Positions 1-7,253 of a DNA stretch of 64,000 bases are shown one piece after another. The stretch is from Cellulomonas chengniuliangii (lineage in GTDB: Bacteria > Actinomycetota > Actinomycetes > Actinomycetales > Cellulomonadaceae): contig NZ_CP101988.1 in the NCBI RefSeq assembly GCF_024508335.1, forward strand, positions 744,001 to 808,000. Direction: 5' to 3'. Position numbers and translations under genes: made by a program. Position 1 is the stretch's first letter. Each line of letters starts with the position of its first letter. The notes under the pieces were generated by a model. The model did not search any database. It saw only the letters and a list, made by a program, of their open reading frames with translations, and was not told the DNA's origin.

Positions 1-363
1 GAGCGGGCCGAGCGCGCCGCTCAGGCGCTCGCCGATGTGGGCCTGGCCGAGCGTGCCGCCCACATGCCCGACGAGCTGTCCGGCGGCCAACAGCAGCGCG
101 TCGCCATCGCGCGGGCACTGGCCAAGAACCCGCGGGTCCTCTTGGCCGACGAGCCGACCGGCAACCTCGACGAGCGCACCCGCGACGAGATCATGGCGAT
201 GATCGAACGCCTCTGGCAGGACCAGGGCCTGACGATCGTCATCGTCACCCACGACTCGTGGGTGGCGCGCCGGGCGCCGCGGCGGCTGTGGATCTCCGAC
301 GGGGTCGTCACCGACAAGACGGACGGCCGGGCCCCGCGCGAGCCGGCAGCGACCGCCCGGTGA
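1..363 (+). CDS. ABC transporter ATP-binding protein, 5' truncated by the window edge
   Basis: The reading frame is open from base 1, so the start and the Walker A part lie outside the window. About 120 C-terminal residues remain. They show the ABC signature LSGGQQQRVAIARAL, a Walker B segment VLLADEPTGNLD and the switch histidine in IVTHD. The EPTGNLD form is typical of the LolD/MacB/FtsE branch, whose ATPases work with FtsX/MacB-like permeases to export or release substrates at the membrane. The permease partner is not visible. The next gene, 70 bases on, is an unrelated hydrolase. Family assignment is firm; the substrate is unknown. Confidence 0.9.
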   Translation, partial: ERAERAAQALADVGLAERAAHMPDELSGGQQQRVAIARALAKNPRVLLADEPTGNLDERTRDEIMAMIERLWQDQGLTIVIVTHDSWVARRAPRRLWISDGVVTDKTDGRAPREPAATAR

Positions 364-432
364 GGCGCGCGTCGGTGGCCCGTCCTAGCGTGAGTGGATC
401 GCCGATGAGCACACCAACTCCCGGAGGGCCCC

Positions 433-990
433 ATGGCCATGCTGTCTGACCGTCCCCACACCGCCCTGCTCGTGATCGACGTGCAAGAGGGCGTCGTGGG
501 CGAGGCGTTCGATCGCGACCCCGTCGTCGCGCGCATCGCCGCGCTGGTCGACAGGGCCCGCTCCGAGCAGGTCCCGGTGGTCTGGGTGCAGCACGCGGAC
601 GCCGGCCTCCAGCGGGGGAGCGCGGAGTGGCAGTACGTCCCCGAATTGACGCCGGATGCCGCGGAGGCTCTGGTCCACAAGAGCCACGGCGACTCGTTCG
701 AGGGCACTGACCTCGAGGACGTGCTCGGCGCTGCCCGCGTCGGCCGGCTCGTGGTCGCAGGTGCGGAGTCCGACGTGTGCATCCGCTCGACGATCCACGG
801 AGCCTTCACCCGCGGCTACGACGTGACGCTCGTGGGGGACGCCCACACCAGCAGCGACAAGTCCGTGTGGGGCGCCCCGCCGCCGGAGCAGGTGATCGCT
901 CACACCAACCTGTACTGGGGCCACCAGACCGCCCCCGGTCGCACCGCCGCCGTCGACCTCGCGGCGGAGGTCCGGCTCCGCGGCGCCTGA
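433..990 (+). CDS. Isochorismatase-family cysteine hydrolase
   Basis: 185 residues, the usual length for the family. The three expected catalytic residues are visible: Asp in LLVIDVQEG near the N terminus, Lys in LVHKSHGDSF in the middle and Cys in GAESDVCIRST. Enzymes of this fold hydrolyse amides or vinyl ethers (isochorismate, nicotinamide, N-carbamoyl compounds) through a cysteine nucleophile in the cytoplasm. The start ATG follows a GGAGGG ribosome site about 5 bases upstream. It seems to be a single gene, closed by a strong hairpin at 1001-1044. Substrate cannot be read from the sequence; a second family member at 53124-53729 looks more like a true nicotinamidase. Confidence 0.85.
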   Translation: MAMLSDRPHTALLVIDVQEGVVGEAFDRDPVVARIAALVDRARSEQVPVVWVQHADAGLQRGSAEWQYVPELTPDAAEALVHKSHGDSFEGTDLEDVLGAARVGRLVVAGAESDVCIRSTIHGAFTRGYDVTLVGDAHTSSDKSVWGAPPPEQVIAHTNLYWGHQTAPGRTAAVDLAAEVRLRGA

Positions 991-1000
991 CAGAGAACAC

Positions 1001-1044
1001 CCCCGGGCCTGACCGTCCCTGATCAGCGACTGTCAGGCCCGGGG
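1001..1044. terminator. Bidirectional hairpin terminator
   Basis: A perfect 13-bp inverted repeat, CCCCGGGCCTGAC at 1001-1013 and GTCAGGCCCGGGG at 1032-1044, with an 18-base loop. It sits just after the cysteine hydrolase stop and overlaps the last codons of the convergent gene at 1023-1286, so it could end both transcripts. There is no T tract, which is common for high-GC actinobacterial terminators. Confidence 0.65.
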
Positions 1045-1286
1045 ACCGGCCCCGCATCGCCACGGGTCAGCCGGGTCACGGCCCTCACCAGCAGCGCCAG
1101 CGCGACGCCAGCCCCGACGCCTGCCCCGCCCTGGGCGACGTCACCGTCCGCGACCCAGGCGACGGCGATCCCGGCGAGGAGCACCGCCGACAGCACCACG
1201 TCGTGGGCGCCTCGTGGCACGGGGGCCTTCCAGGTCAACAGCCCGATAGCGCATCCGAGGGCGATGCCCAGGAGCCCGATCAGCAT
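1023..1286 (-). CDS. Small hydrophobic membrane protein
   Basis: 87 residues from an ATG preceded by GAGGGGCCGAG, which I prefer to longer upstream starts that would run into the neighbouring hydrolase. The protein is nearly all hydrophobic: MLIGLLGIALGCAIGLLTW, then a loop, then VVLSAVLLAGIAVAW and a third glycine/alanine-rich segment, so about three membrane helices with a short charged C-terminal tail. It lies 25 bases downstream of the alpha/beta hydrolase on the same strand, so the two are probably co-transcribed. No family recognised; function unknown. Confidence 0.55.
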   Translation of the reverse strand: MLIGLLGIALGCAIGLLTWKAPVPRGAHDVVLSAVLLAGIAVAWVADGDVAQGGAGVGAGVALALLVRAVTRLTRGDAGPVPGPDSR

Positions 1287-1311
1287 CTCGGCCCCTCGCC
1301 GCGGCTCCGCA

Positions 1312-2181
1312 TCAGGAGCCGCTGAGGACGGCGCGGAGAGCGGTGGCGAACGCGTCCGGGTCGCCCTCCATGCTGGCGTCGAGGAACGCCGCGTGCCCAC
1401 CGGGGAAGACCACCGGCTCAACGCCGAGGAGGGCGGCGATCGCCCGACCGGCGCGGTGCGCCAGCTGGCCCTCGGACCCGGCCCCCACCCCGATGACGAG
1501 CTGGGCCGGCGCGGCGCGCAGGGCGTCCAGGTCGGGCTCGTACGAGGTGCAGGTCACGAGGTTCTGGCTGAGCAGCACGTCCTCGCGGTGGCCGTCGTCC
1601 TCGACGGGCAGTCCGAAGGCCTGCGGGTCGGGCGCGGGGCCGGGCTCGTCCGGGAGCTCTCCCTCCCACGCGGTCAGCGCGATGAACCGGGCCATCGCCG
1701 GGCCGAAACCCTCCGCGGCATAGGAGGACCGGATGGCGTCGACGGCTGCTCGGGCCGCCTGTCGGTCTGGCAGGACTCCGGTCAGTGGCGGCTCGTGCGC
1801 CACCACGGTCACCACGTCCTCCGGGTGGGCCGTCAGCAGGGCGAGGGCGTTGACGGCCCCGCCGCTGCTGGCGAACAGGTCGACGGGACCCGCGCCGACC
1901 GCCTCGATCACCAGGTGCAGGTCCTCCCCGTGCTGCTCGGGGGTGGACTCCGGCGCCGGGTCGCTGCGGGTGCTGCGGGCCGCGCCCCGCGGGTCGTAGG
2001 TGATCACGGTGCGATCAGAGAACCGGCTCGCGAGAGGCCCGAACCACTGTGCGTCCATGGGCGACCCGATGATGAACAGCGCCGGACCGGCGCCGGCGCC
2101 CCGCACGTCGTAGTGCAGCACCGCCCCCTCCACGTCGAGGGTGTGGCTCGTTGCCGCAGTCGCTTCGTCGTCGGTCTGCAT
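1312..2181 (-). CDS. Alpha/beta hydrolase
   Basis: 289 residues with the alpha/beta hydrolase layout: an early strand region ending at ALFIIGSPMDAQWF, YDPRGAARS after the next strand, the nucleophile elbow FASSGGAVNAL (the second serine is the likely nucleophile) and a late histidine in FPGGHAAF. The oxyanion region has IGSP instead of the common HGFP/HGGP, so the active site entrance differs from that of epoxide hydrolases. It heads a likely two-gene transcript with the small membrane protein downstream. Substrate unknown; esterase or lactonase activity is most likely for the family. Confidence 0.8.
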   Translation of the reverse strand: MQTDDEATAATSHTLDVEGAVLHYDVRGAGAGPALFIIGSPMDAQWFGPLASRFSDRTVITYDPRGAARSTRSDPAPESTPEQHGEDLHLVIEAVGAGPVDLFASSGGAVNALALLTAHPEDVVTVVAHEPPLTGVLPDRQAARAAVDAIRSSYAAEGFGPAMARFIALTAWEGELPDEPGPAPDPQAFGLPVEDDGHREDVLLSQNLVTCTSYEPDLDALRAAPAQLVIGVGAGSEGQLAHRAGRAIAALLGVEPVVFPGGHAAFLDASMEGDPDAFATALRAVLSGS

Positions 2182-2232
2182 CCTCGGACGCTACCGGGGC
2201 TGATCCGTCACGAACAGGGGAGGGCGGGGCCG

Positions 2233-2427
2233 TCACATGTCGCACTCGCAGACGTGGTTGAACTCGACAACCTGCTCGCCCTGGTCGGCGCGGGCCCACG
2301 CCTCGGCCTCGGCGTGGTCGCAGAACGAACGGCCGGCGAGGCGCCCGTTCGCCAGCAGGACGCCGACCTCGATGTCCTCGCGGGGATCCGCCGCGTCGAG
2401 CGTCGTGGGCGAGGGTGCTGTGGACAT
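2233..2427 (-). CDS. Small hypothetical protein
   Basis: 64 residues. The start ATG has a clear GGGAGG site about 7 bases upstream and the frame has strong third-position GC, both arguing that it is translated. The protein is acidic, contains VGVLLANGRLAGRSFCDHAEAE and ends in CECDM; the Cys-X-Cys pair and the Cys-Asp-His stretch could bind metal but this is inference. It sits 52 bases upstream of the alpha/beta hydrolase start on the same strand and could share its transcript. No family recognised. Confidence 0.5.
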   Translation of the reverse strand: MSTAPSPTTLDAADPREDIEVGVLLANGRLAGRSFCDHAEAEAWARADQGEQVVEFNHVCECDM

Positions 2428-2546
2428 CGGTGCCTCCCGGCGGGTGACGCGTGAGCGCTGTCACCTTGCTCAACGATGGCGCGGCCGCGTCTATTCGACG
2501 ACTGCGACGACCATCCGCGGGCCCGAGCCAGCCGGCGCCGCAGGGG

Positions 2547-3113
2547 TCAGGCGCGGTTCCGGACCGCGTAGCGCACGTAGATCGCGCCGTTGTCGAACCG
2601 TCGGTGGTCCAGCAGGTCGAGGTCGAGTCGTGATCCTCGGGGCAGTCCTGGCTTGCCGCCGCCCACGACGACCGGCAGGAGCAGCAGCACGCACTCGTCG
2701 ACCAGGCCGTGCCGGAATGCCTCTGCCGCGATCGCGGCGCCTCCGATGCTCAGGTCCGAGCCGGAGGCCTCCTTGAGCTGTCGCACCGCCTCGGGCTCGA
2801 ACGTCCGCTCGAGCGTCGTGCGCGCCGTCGAGACGTCGTCGAGCGACGTGGAATAGACGATCTTGTCGGCGTCACGCCAGATGTCCGCGTACTCGCGGAT
2901 CACCGGGGGCTCGTCCGTCAACCAGTCGTCGGTCTCCCAGACGCGCATCGTCTCGTACATGCGCCGCCCGTAGAGCGATGTGCCGATGTTCCGCTCGTGC
3001 TCGTTCCAGAAGGCGTGCATGTCCTGGTCAGGCACGGACCAGTCGAACGAGCCAGTCTCGTCCTCCAGGAATCCGTCGAGCGAGAGGTTGGCCGCGTAGA
3101 TCAGCTTGCCCAT
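2547..3113 (-). CDS. Dihydrofolate reductase-like (RibD C-terminal domain) protein
   Basis: 188 residues with the RibD_C/DHFR-like fold. It starts MGKLIYAANLSLDGFLED, the strand-loop seen at the NADPH site of this family, has YGRRMYETM after the second helix, and SIGGAAIAAEAFRHGLVDE before a hydrophobic strand LLLLPVVVGGGKPG. Stand-alone members are common in actinobacteria and are annotated as dihydrofolate reductase family reductases; most have no proven substrate. The start at 3113 is chosen for its GGAGGG site; an in-frame ATG 12 bases upstream lacks one. There is no ribD or folate gene nearby, so a role in riboflavin or folate synthesis is not supported. Confidence 0.85.
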   Translation of the reverse strand: MGKLIYAANLSLDGFLEDETGSFDWSVPDQDMHAFWNEHERNIGTSLYGRRMYETMRVWETDDWLTDEPPVIREYADIWRDADKIVYSTSLDDVSTARTTLERTFEPEAVRQLKEASGSDLSIGGAAIAAEAFRHGLVDECVLLLLPVVVGGGKPGLPRGSRLDLDLLDHRRFDNGAIYVRYAVRNRA

Positions 3114-3174
3114 GGTGCCCTCCATCCGGACGAGAGCTACAGCGTGCAGCGTCGCGTCGACGCGGGCAACAGCA

Positions 3175-3636
3175 TCAGCGGGTGGCGGCCGTGACGGCGG
3201 CGACGATGTCGTCGGGCAGCGGGGTGGACAGCACCCAGCGGCGACCGTCGCGCAGCTCCACCTGCACCGCGGGGCCCCCGACGAGGAGCCCCCAGCTGCG
3301 CTCGCCCAGGCGCCGCAGCCCCATGCCGTCCTGGATGCCGCCGCGCGGGTCGACGGGCCGGACGTCGGCGATGTCCTCCGCGGCGAGCCGCAGCCGCACC
3401 CACGGGGCCCAGCGTGCGCGGATGCCGTCGCGCCCGGCCTGCACGTCCACGCGCATCCGGGCGATGGGCAGGAACACCAGCGCGAGGAACGCGGTGACAG
3501 CCCCTCCCTCAATCCACGTCTGGGTCAGCGCCGCTGGCAGCCACACCATGGCGAGCGTCCCCGTGAACAGCCACTGGAGCCCGGTGCGCCAGGCGTTGCT
3601 GAGCCTTGCAGTGGTGCGCACGGTCTCGGGCGGCAC
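3175..3636 (-). CDS. Membrane protein with two helices and a PH-like domain
   Basis: 153 residues from a GTG that follows GGAGGGG by 5 bases; a longer frame upstream lacks a ribosome site. Two adjacent hydrophobic segments, LQWLFTGTLAMVWLPAAL and AVTAFLALVFLPIA, are followed by about 85 soluble residues with the strand pattern of bacterial PH domains (RWAPWVRLRLAAEDIADVRPV, then VQVELRDGRRWVLSTPLPDDIVAAV). The general design resembles actinobacterial DUF3093-type proteins, but I cannot assign the family with certainty. It probably sits in the cytoplasmic membrane with the PH-like part inside. Confidence 0.6.
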   Translation of the reverse strand: MPPETVRTTARLSNAWRTGLQWLFTGTLAMVWLPAALTQTWIEGGAVTAFLALVFLPIARMRVDVQAGRDGIRARWAPWVRLRLAAEDIADVRPVDPRGGIQDGMGLRRLGERSWGLLVGGPAVQVELRDGRRWVLSTPLPDDIVAAVTAATR

Positions 3637-3806
3637 GTCGCTCCCCTCCGTCGAATGAGCCACCAACCTAGGTGGGCTGTGGTGACGAGCGGGGGGTCTC
3701 GCCGCAGGTCGTGGAATCCTCATGACGCGGGCGCGGCGTGGCGCCGTGCTGGACGTCCGTCCACGCCGATTCAGCCCCGCATTTGGGTGCATATGCCGCA
3801 CTCCGG

Positions 3807-5093
3807 ATGCGGGCCCCCCAGGGCGCGGATAGAAGTCCCTCTGTGTCTCTTGCCCTCGCGCCCCCCGCGTCGCCGCCTCGCCGCGCGCCGAAATCGGCTC
3901 CGCGACTGCGGGTCCTGGACCTGCTCAGGCTCGTCGCGGCGGCCGCTGTGGTGCTCTTCCACTTCACCGCCCGCGACCACCACCGGTGGCAGGGGAGCCT
4001 CCCTGCGGAGGTGTTCCCCGACCTGTCGCAGGTCACGCGCTACGGCTATCTCGGCGTCCACCTGTTCTTCGTGATCAGCGGTTTCGTCATCCTCGCGTCG
4101 GCCTGGGGGCGCCCGGTCGGCTCGTTCGCCGCCTCTCGCCTGAGCCGCCTGTACCCGGCCTTCTGGGCGGCGGTGCTCGTGACCGCGACGCTGCGGTACC
4201 TGTGGCCGGGCTTCGAGGCGCGCTCGCCGTCCGAGGTGCTGGTGAACCTGACGATGCTGCAGGACTTGTTCGGGGTCCCCCGCGTCGACGGCGTGTACTG
4301 GACGCTCTGGGTCGAGCTGCAGTTCTACCTGCTGATCGGTGTGTTCATGCGCATCGGTATCACCGCGTCGCGCGTGCTGGGCTTCGCGGCGCTCGTGCCA
4401 GTCGCGACCGTGCCAGCGACGCTGCTCTTCCCCGACCTGATCCGCACGTTCACGCTGATCGAGTGGCTCCCGCTGTTCTGTGCCGGGATGGTGGTCCACC
4501 TGATGCACCGCCATGGGCCGAGCCGTCTCGCGTGGCTGGTGCTCGCCGTCGACGTCGCCGCATCGGCGTGGACCTCCGCCGCACGGACGGCGGGCGCGAT
4601 CGACCGGGTGGCTTCCGGCCCGGCGACATCGCCGACGCTGATGGCGCTCGGTGTGGCGGCCTGCGTCGGGCTCGTCGCCGGGGCGACGCTCATCCCACGC
4701 GTGGCCCGGGTGGACTCGCGCGCCCTGACCCGCGCCGGGCTGCTCACCTATCCGCTGTACCTGACGCACGAGTACATCGGGTGGGCGTCGATCGAGGTGC
4801 TGTCCTCGCGCCTCGCCCCGTACCTGACGCTGCTGCTGGCTGTGGGGGTCTGCCTGCTGGTCGCGGTGCTCGTGCATGTCGTCGCGGAGCGACCTGTCCA
4901 GCAGCCGATGCGCCGGTGGCTCGAGGCGAGGCTGGGCCCGTCGCAGCCGTCGCAGCCGTCGCAGCCGTCGCAGCCGTCGCAGCCGTCGCAGCCGCCGCGG
5001 CCGTCGCCCGGCGTGCCGTCCATCGACAGGGGTGTGCTGCCGTGGGCCGCGGCGGTCGCGACGTCGACGGCCCCAGGGGCTCGCCGACGCTAG
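3807..5093 (+). CDS. Acyltransferase family 3 membrane protein
   Basis: About 428 residues from the ATG at 3807; a GTG at 3842 is an alternative and no site has a strong ribosome signal. It begins the family core with LRVLDLLRLVAAAAVVLFHF, then YLGVHLFFVISGFVILASAW, the two first helices of OafA/acyltransferase 3 proteins, and about ten helices in all. These enzymes move acyl groups (often acetyl) from the cytoplasm onto cell-surface glycans. The C-terminal cytoplasmic tail holds a run of Pro-Ser-Gln triplets coded by a 9-base tandem repeat. The stop codon shares the tetranucleotide CTAG with the convergent MarR gene. Confidence 0.85.
   Translation: MRAPQGADRSPSVSLALAPPASPPRRAPKSAPRLRVLDLLRLVAAAAVVLFHFTARDHHRWQGSLPAEVFPDLSQVTRYGYLGVHLFFVISGFVILASAWGRPVGSFAASRLSRLYPAFWAAVLVTATLRYLWPGFEARSPSEVLVNLTMLQDLFGVPRVDGVYWTLWVELQFYLLIGVFMRIGITASRVLGFAALVPVATVPATLLFPDLIRTFTLIEWLPLFCAGMVVHLMHRHGPSRLAWLVLAVDVAASAWTSAARTAGAIDRVASGPATSPTLMALGVAACVGLVAGATLIPRVARVDSRALTRAGLLTYPLYLTHEYIGWASIEVLSSRLAPYLTLLLAVGVCLLVAVLVHVVAERPVQQPMRRWLEARLGPSQPSQPSQPSQPSQPSQPPRPSPGVPSIDRGVLPWAAAVATSTAPGARRR
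4938..4993 (+). repeat. Coding 9-bp tandem repeat (Ser-Gln-Pro units)
   Basis: About six copies of CCGTCGCAG run head to tail inside the C-terminal tail of the acyltransferase, giving Pro-Ser-Gln units and then a proline-rich stretch. The unit length keeps the frame, so copy changes would only alter tail length. Confidence 0.85.
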
Positions 5094-5563
5094 TCGCCGC
5101 CGCCGCCGGCCACCCATCCGGGCTCCTCTGACCGGACGCGCGCGTCCCCGACGAGCTCCGTGAGCCGTGCCTCCAGCGCAACGAGCTCGCGACTGCCGAT
5201 CTGATCGGCCCAGCCGCGCCGCAGGTCGTCGAAGATCGACTCGCCCACGCTCATGACCTGGAGTCCCAGCGGCGTGACCTCGATGCGCTTGCGCCGGGCG
5301 TCGTGCGGGTCGGTCTCGCGGGCGATGTAGCCGCGTTCGAGCAGCGTCGCGATGGTCTTGGCCGCGGCCTGCTTGGAGACGGACAGGCGGCGGCCGAGCT
5401 CGGAGGCGTTGTCGGCGCCCGCGAGGATCGCCCGCATCGCGAAGTCGTGCGACGGCCGCACATCGGGATATCCCCGGGCGGCCAGCTCGGCGACCGCGTC
5501 GTCCACGAGCCGGCGGTAGGCGCCCAGGAGCAGCAGCGCGAGGTTGGCACCTGATCGGGACAC
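5090..5563 (-). CDS. MarR-family transcriptional regulator
   Basis: About 157 residues from GTG at 5563; the frame stays open to a TTG at 5596 but that start would lie inside the operator palindrome. The winged helix-turn-helix is clear: NASELGRRLSVSKQAAAKTIATLLERGYIARETDPHDARRKRIEVTPLG, with the DxRxK wing typical of MarR proteins. The protein probably binds DNA as a dimer and senses a small molecule. It is transcribed away from the hydrolase at 5662, and two matching inverted repeats lie between them, which suggests it controls both its own gene and the hydrolase. Confidence 0.88.
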   Translation of the reverse strand: MSRSGANLALLLLGAYRRLVDDAVAELAARGYPDVRPSHDFAMRAILAGADNASELGRRLSVSKQAAAKTIATLLERGYIARETDPHDARRKRIEVTPLGLQVMSVGESIFDDLRRGWADQIGSRELVALEARLTELVGDARVRSEEPGWVAGGGGD

Positions 5564-5587
5564 GACGTCAGGGTACGGGGCCGTTGA

Positions 5588-5610
5588 CGTAGACAACCAG
5601 GTTGTCTACG
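5588..5610. promoter_or_regulatory. MarR operator, site 1
   Basis: A perfect palindrome with 11-bp arms around one central base; the core is TAGACAACCAGGTTGTCTA. It lies immediately upstream of the MarR start and about 52 bases before the divergent hydrolase. The half-site GACAAC recurs in site 2. Confidence 0.75.
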
Positions 5611-5614
5611 GTTG

Positions 5615-5629
5615 GACAACCACGTTGTC
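5615..5629. promoter_or_regulatory. MarR operator, site 2
   Basis: GACAAC, three bases, GTTGTC. Its half-sites match those of site 1 and the two centres are 23 bp apart, about two helical turns, so two dimers could sit on one face of the DNA. It is closer to the hydrolase start. Confidence 0.7.
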
Positions 5630-5661
5630 TAAGTGGCAGCGGTCGATCGAGGAGTGACACC

Positions 5662-6549
5662 ATGACCGGCACCGCATCGGGGAGCGTCCTCGCGGACGTC
5701 GTCCACCACACCGTCGACGTGAACGGGACCACGCTGCACTACGTCGCGGCGGGGGAGCAGAGCTCGCCCGTCCTGCTGGTCCACGGCTTCCCCGAGTCGT
5801 GGTGGGCGTTCCACCGGCTCATCCCGTTCCTCGCCGCGAGCCACCGGGTGTTCGCCGTCGACCTGCGCGGCTTCGGCGACTCCGCCGTCGCTGCGGAGGG
5901 CCACGACAGCGCCACCGCGGCGGAGGACCTGCACCACCTCATCCGCCACCTCGACGTCGGCCCCGTGCACCTCGCAGCCCAGGACATCAGCGGCGGCACG
6001 GCCTTCCGCCTCGCCACCGCCCACCCCGCCGACGTCGCCAGCCTCACCACGATCGAGATGGGCCTGGCCGGCTTCGGGCTCGAGGGGTTCGCGGACGTCA
6101 CGCACGGCGGGTCCTGGCACATCGGCGCCCTCGCGGCGCCCGGCATCCCCGACCTGCTCTTCGCGGGGCGCGAGCGCGCGCTGCTGGGGGAGTGGGCGTT
6201 CCCGTCTATGACGGCCGTCGCCGGCGCCGTGACGGATGACGACATCGCCGAGCTCGCCCGCGGCTATGCCCGCCCGGGTGGCTGGAACGGCGCCGCAGGC
6301 CTGTATCGGTCGATGCTCGCGGAGGGCGAGGAGGTGCGGGCTCTGGCCGCCGCCCAGCCGCTGGGCCTCCCGATCCTTGCGGTCGGCGGGTTCGGCGGGC
6401 CGTTCACCGAGGGGACGGTCCAGCAGGTGTCGACGGGTGACGTCACGTCCGTGCTGCTCGAGGGCGTCGGCCACTACGTCGCGCTCGAGGCTCCGCAGGC
6501 GCTCGCCGACGCGATGCTGCCGTTCCTCGACAGGGTCGACGGGGCGTGA
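5662..6549 (+). CDS. Alpha/beta hydrolase, epoxide hydrolase-like
   Basis: 295 residues from an ATG with a GAGGAG site. It has the HGFPESWW oxyanion motif and VDLRGFGDS of the epoxide hydrolase/haloalkane dehalogenase branch, and a late histidine in EGVGHYVALEAP. The nucleophile elbow reads LAAQDISGGTAF: an aspartate where these families have theirs, but with Ala and Ser replacing the two usual flanking glycines of GxDxG. Divergent from the MarR gene and separated from it by two operator dyads, so likely induced by the MarR ligand. An epoxide or halide-bearing substrate is possible; not proven. Confidence 0.83.
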   Translation: MTGTASGSVLADVVHHTVDVNGTTLHYVAAGEQSSPVLLVHGFPESWWAFHRLIPFLAASHRVFAVDLRGFGDSAVAAEGHDSATAAEDLHHLIRHLDVGPVHLAAQDISGGTAFRLATAHPADVASLTTIEMGLAGFGLEGFADVTHGGSWHIGALAAPGIPDLLFAGRERALLGEWAFPSMTAVAGAVTDDDIAELARGYARPGGWNGAAGLYRSMLAEGEEVRALAAAQPLGLPILAVGGFGGPFTEGTVQQVSTGDVTSVLLEGVGHYVALEAPQALADAMLPFLDRVDGA

Positions 6550-6559
6550 CCGGGCGCGC

Positions 6560-7132
6560 TCAGGCGGTGGGTCGCAGGCCTCGAAGCGCCACGCCCAGGT
6601 AGCGGCGGACGGCGGCGGCCCGGCCGGCCTTGTCGCCCGTGCGGAGGGCTGCCGCGTGCACGATCCCGCACACGAGCGGCACCAGGTCGGCCACGGTGAC
6701 GTCAGGATCGACCTCGCCGATCGCATGCGCCCGGTCGAGCAGGTCTCCGAGTAGGGCCCGCAGGCGCTCCATGTCCCCACGGGTGGCTGCCTGCTCGTGC
6801 TGCGAGGCGGCGAAGACATGGGCGAGGGCTGGATCTGCCGCCTGGGCCTGCAGCGCGCCGACCAGGAACTCCTCGAGCGCGCCTGCCGGCTCGCGGCCGT
6901 TCAGGGCGTGCTCGCCGAGGTCGATCAGCTCGGCGAGCCCGGGCTGCGCGAGGGCCTCCATGAGCGCCTCGCTGCTGGGAAAGTGCCGGTACACGGTGGC
7001 GACGCCCACCGAGGCGACCCGCGCGATCTCGTTGAGCTGGAGGGGGCGACCCGCGTCCACGTGCTCGCGGCCGACCTCGACGATGCGCTGCCAGTTGCGG
7101 ACGGCGTCCTTGCGGGGGCGGGGCGTCGTCAT
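6560..7132 (-). CDS. TetR-family repressor, copy 1 of duplicated module
   Basis: 190 residues. The N terminus carries the TetR helix-turn-helix: QLNEIARVASVGVATVYRHFPSSEALMEAL. The C-terminal part is the ligand-binding and dimer domain. No strong ribosome site precedes the ATG at 7132; the closely matching gene at 18265-18837 supports the same start. It faces the esterase at 7254 across a spacer with two CGGAT-N5-ATCCG dyads, so it should repress both genes until an unknown inducer binds. Confidence 0.9.
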   Translation of the reverse strand: MTTPRPRKDAVRNWQRIVEVGREHVDAGRPLQLNEIARVASVGVATVYRHFPSSEALMEALAQPGLAELIDLGEHALNGREPAGALEEFLVGALQAQAADPALAHVFAASQHEQAATRGDMERLRALLGDLLDRAHAIGEVDPDVTVADLVPLVCGIVHAAALRTGDKAGRAAAVRRYLGVALRGLRPTA

Positions 7133-7146
7133 GGCATCCACGGTAC

Positions 7147-7161
7147 CGGATGAAGCATCCG
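7147..7161. promoter_or_regulatory. TetR operator, site 1 (copy 1)
   Basis: CGGATG, three bases, CATCCG. It contains the form CGGAT-N5-ATCCG that is found twice here and twice in the equivalent spacer at 18852-18900, in both cases with the two dyads starting exactly 34 bp apart. Confidence 0.75.
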
Positions 7162-7180
7162 CTTTCGTGCTACGGTCGAG

Positions 7181-7195
7181 CGGATAGATCATCCG
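7181..7195. promoter_or_regulatory. TetR operator, site 2 (copy 1)
   Basis: CGGATAGATCATCCG, that is CGGAT-N5-ATCCG, 34 bp from site 1. The sequence GTGCTACGGTCG lies between the two dyads and is conserved in the second copy, so it may hold the promoter. Confidence 0.75.
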
Positions 7196-7253
7196 GTTAT
7201 CGGTCGACGGGGCTCCAGTGCCGACGCGGGCCGCGATCTCGAGGGGGTAGACG

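Noticed and set aside
4938-4993. CRISPR-like array
   Set aside because: The 9-bp units are head to tail with no spacers and lie in a coding frame.
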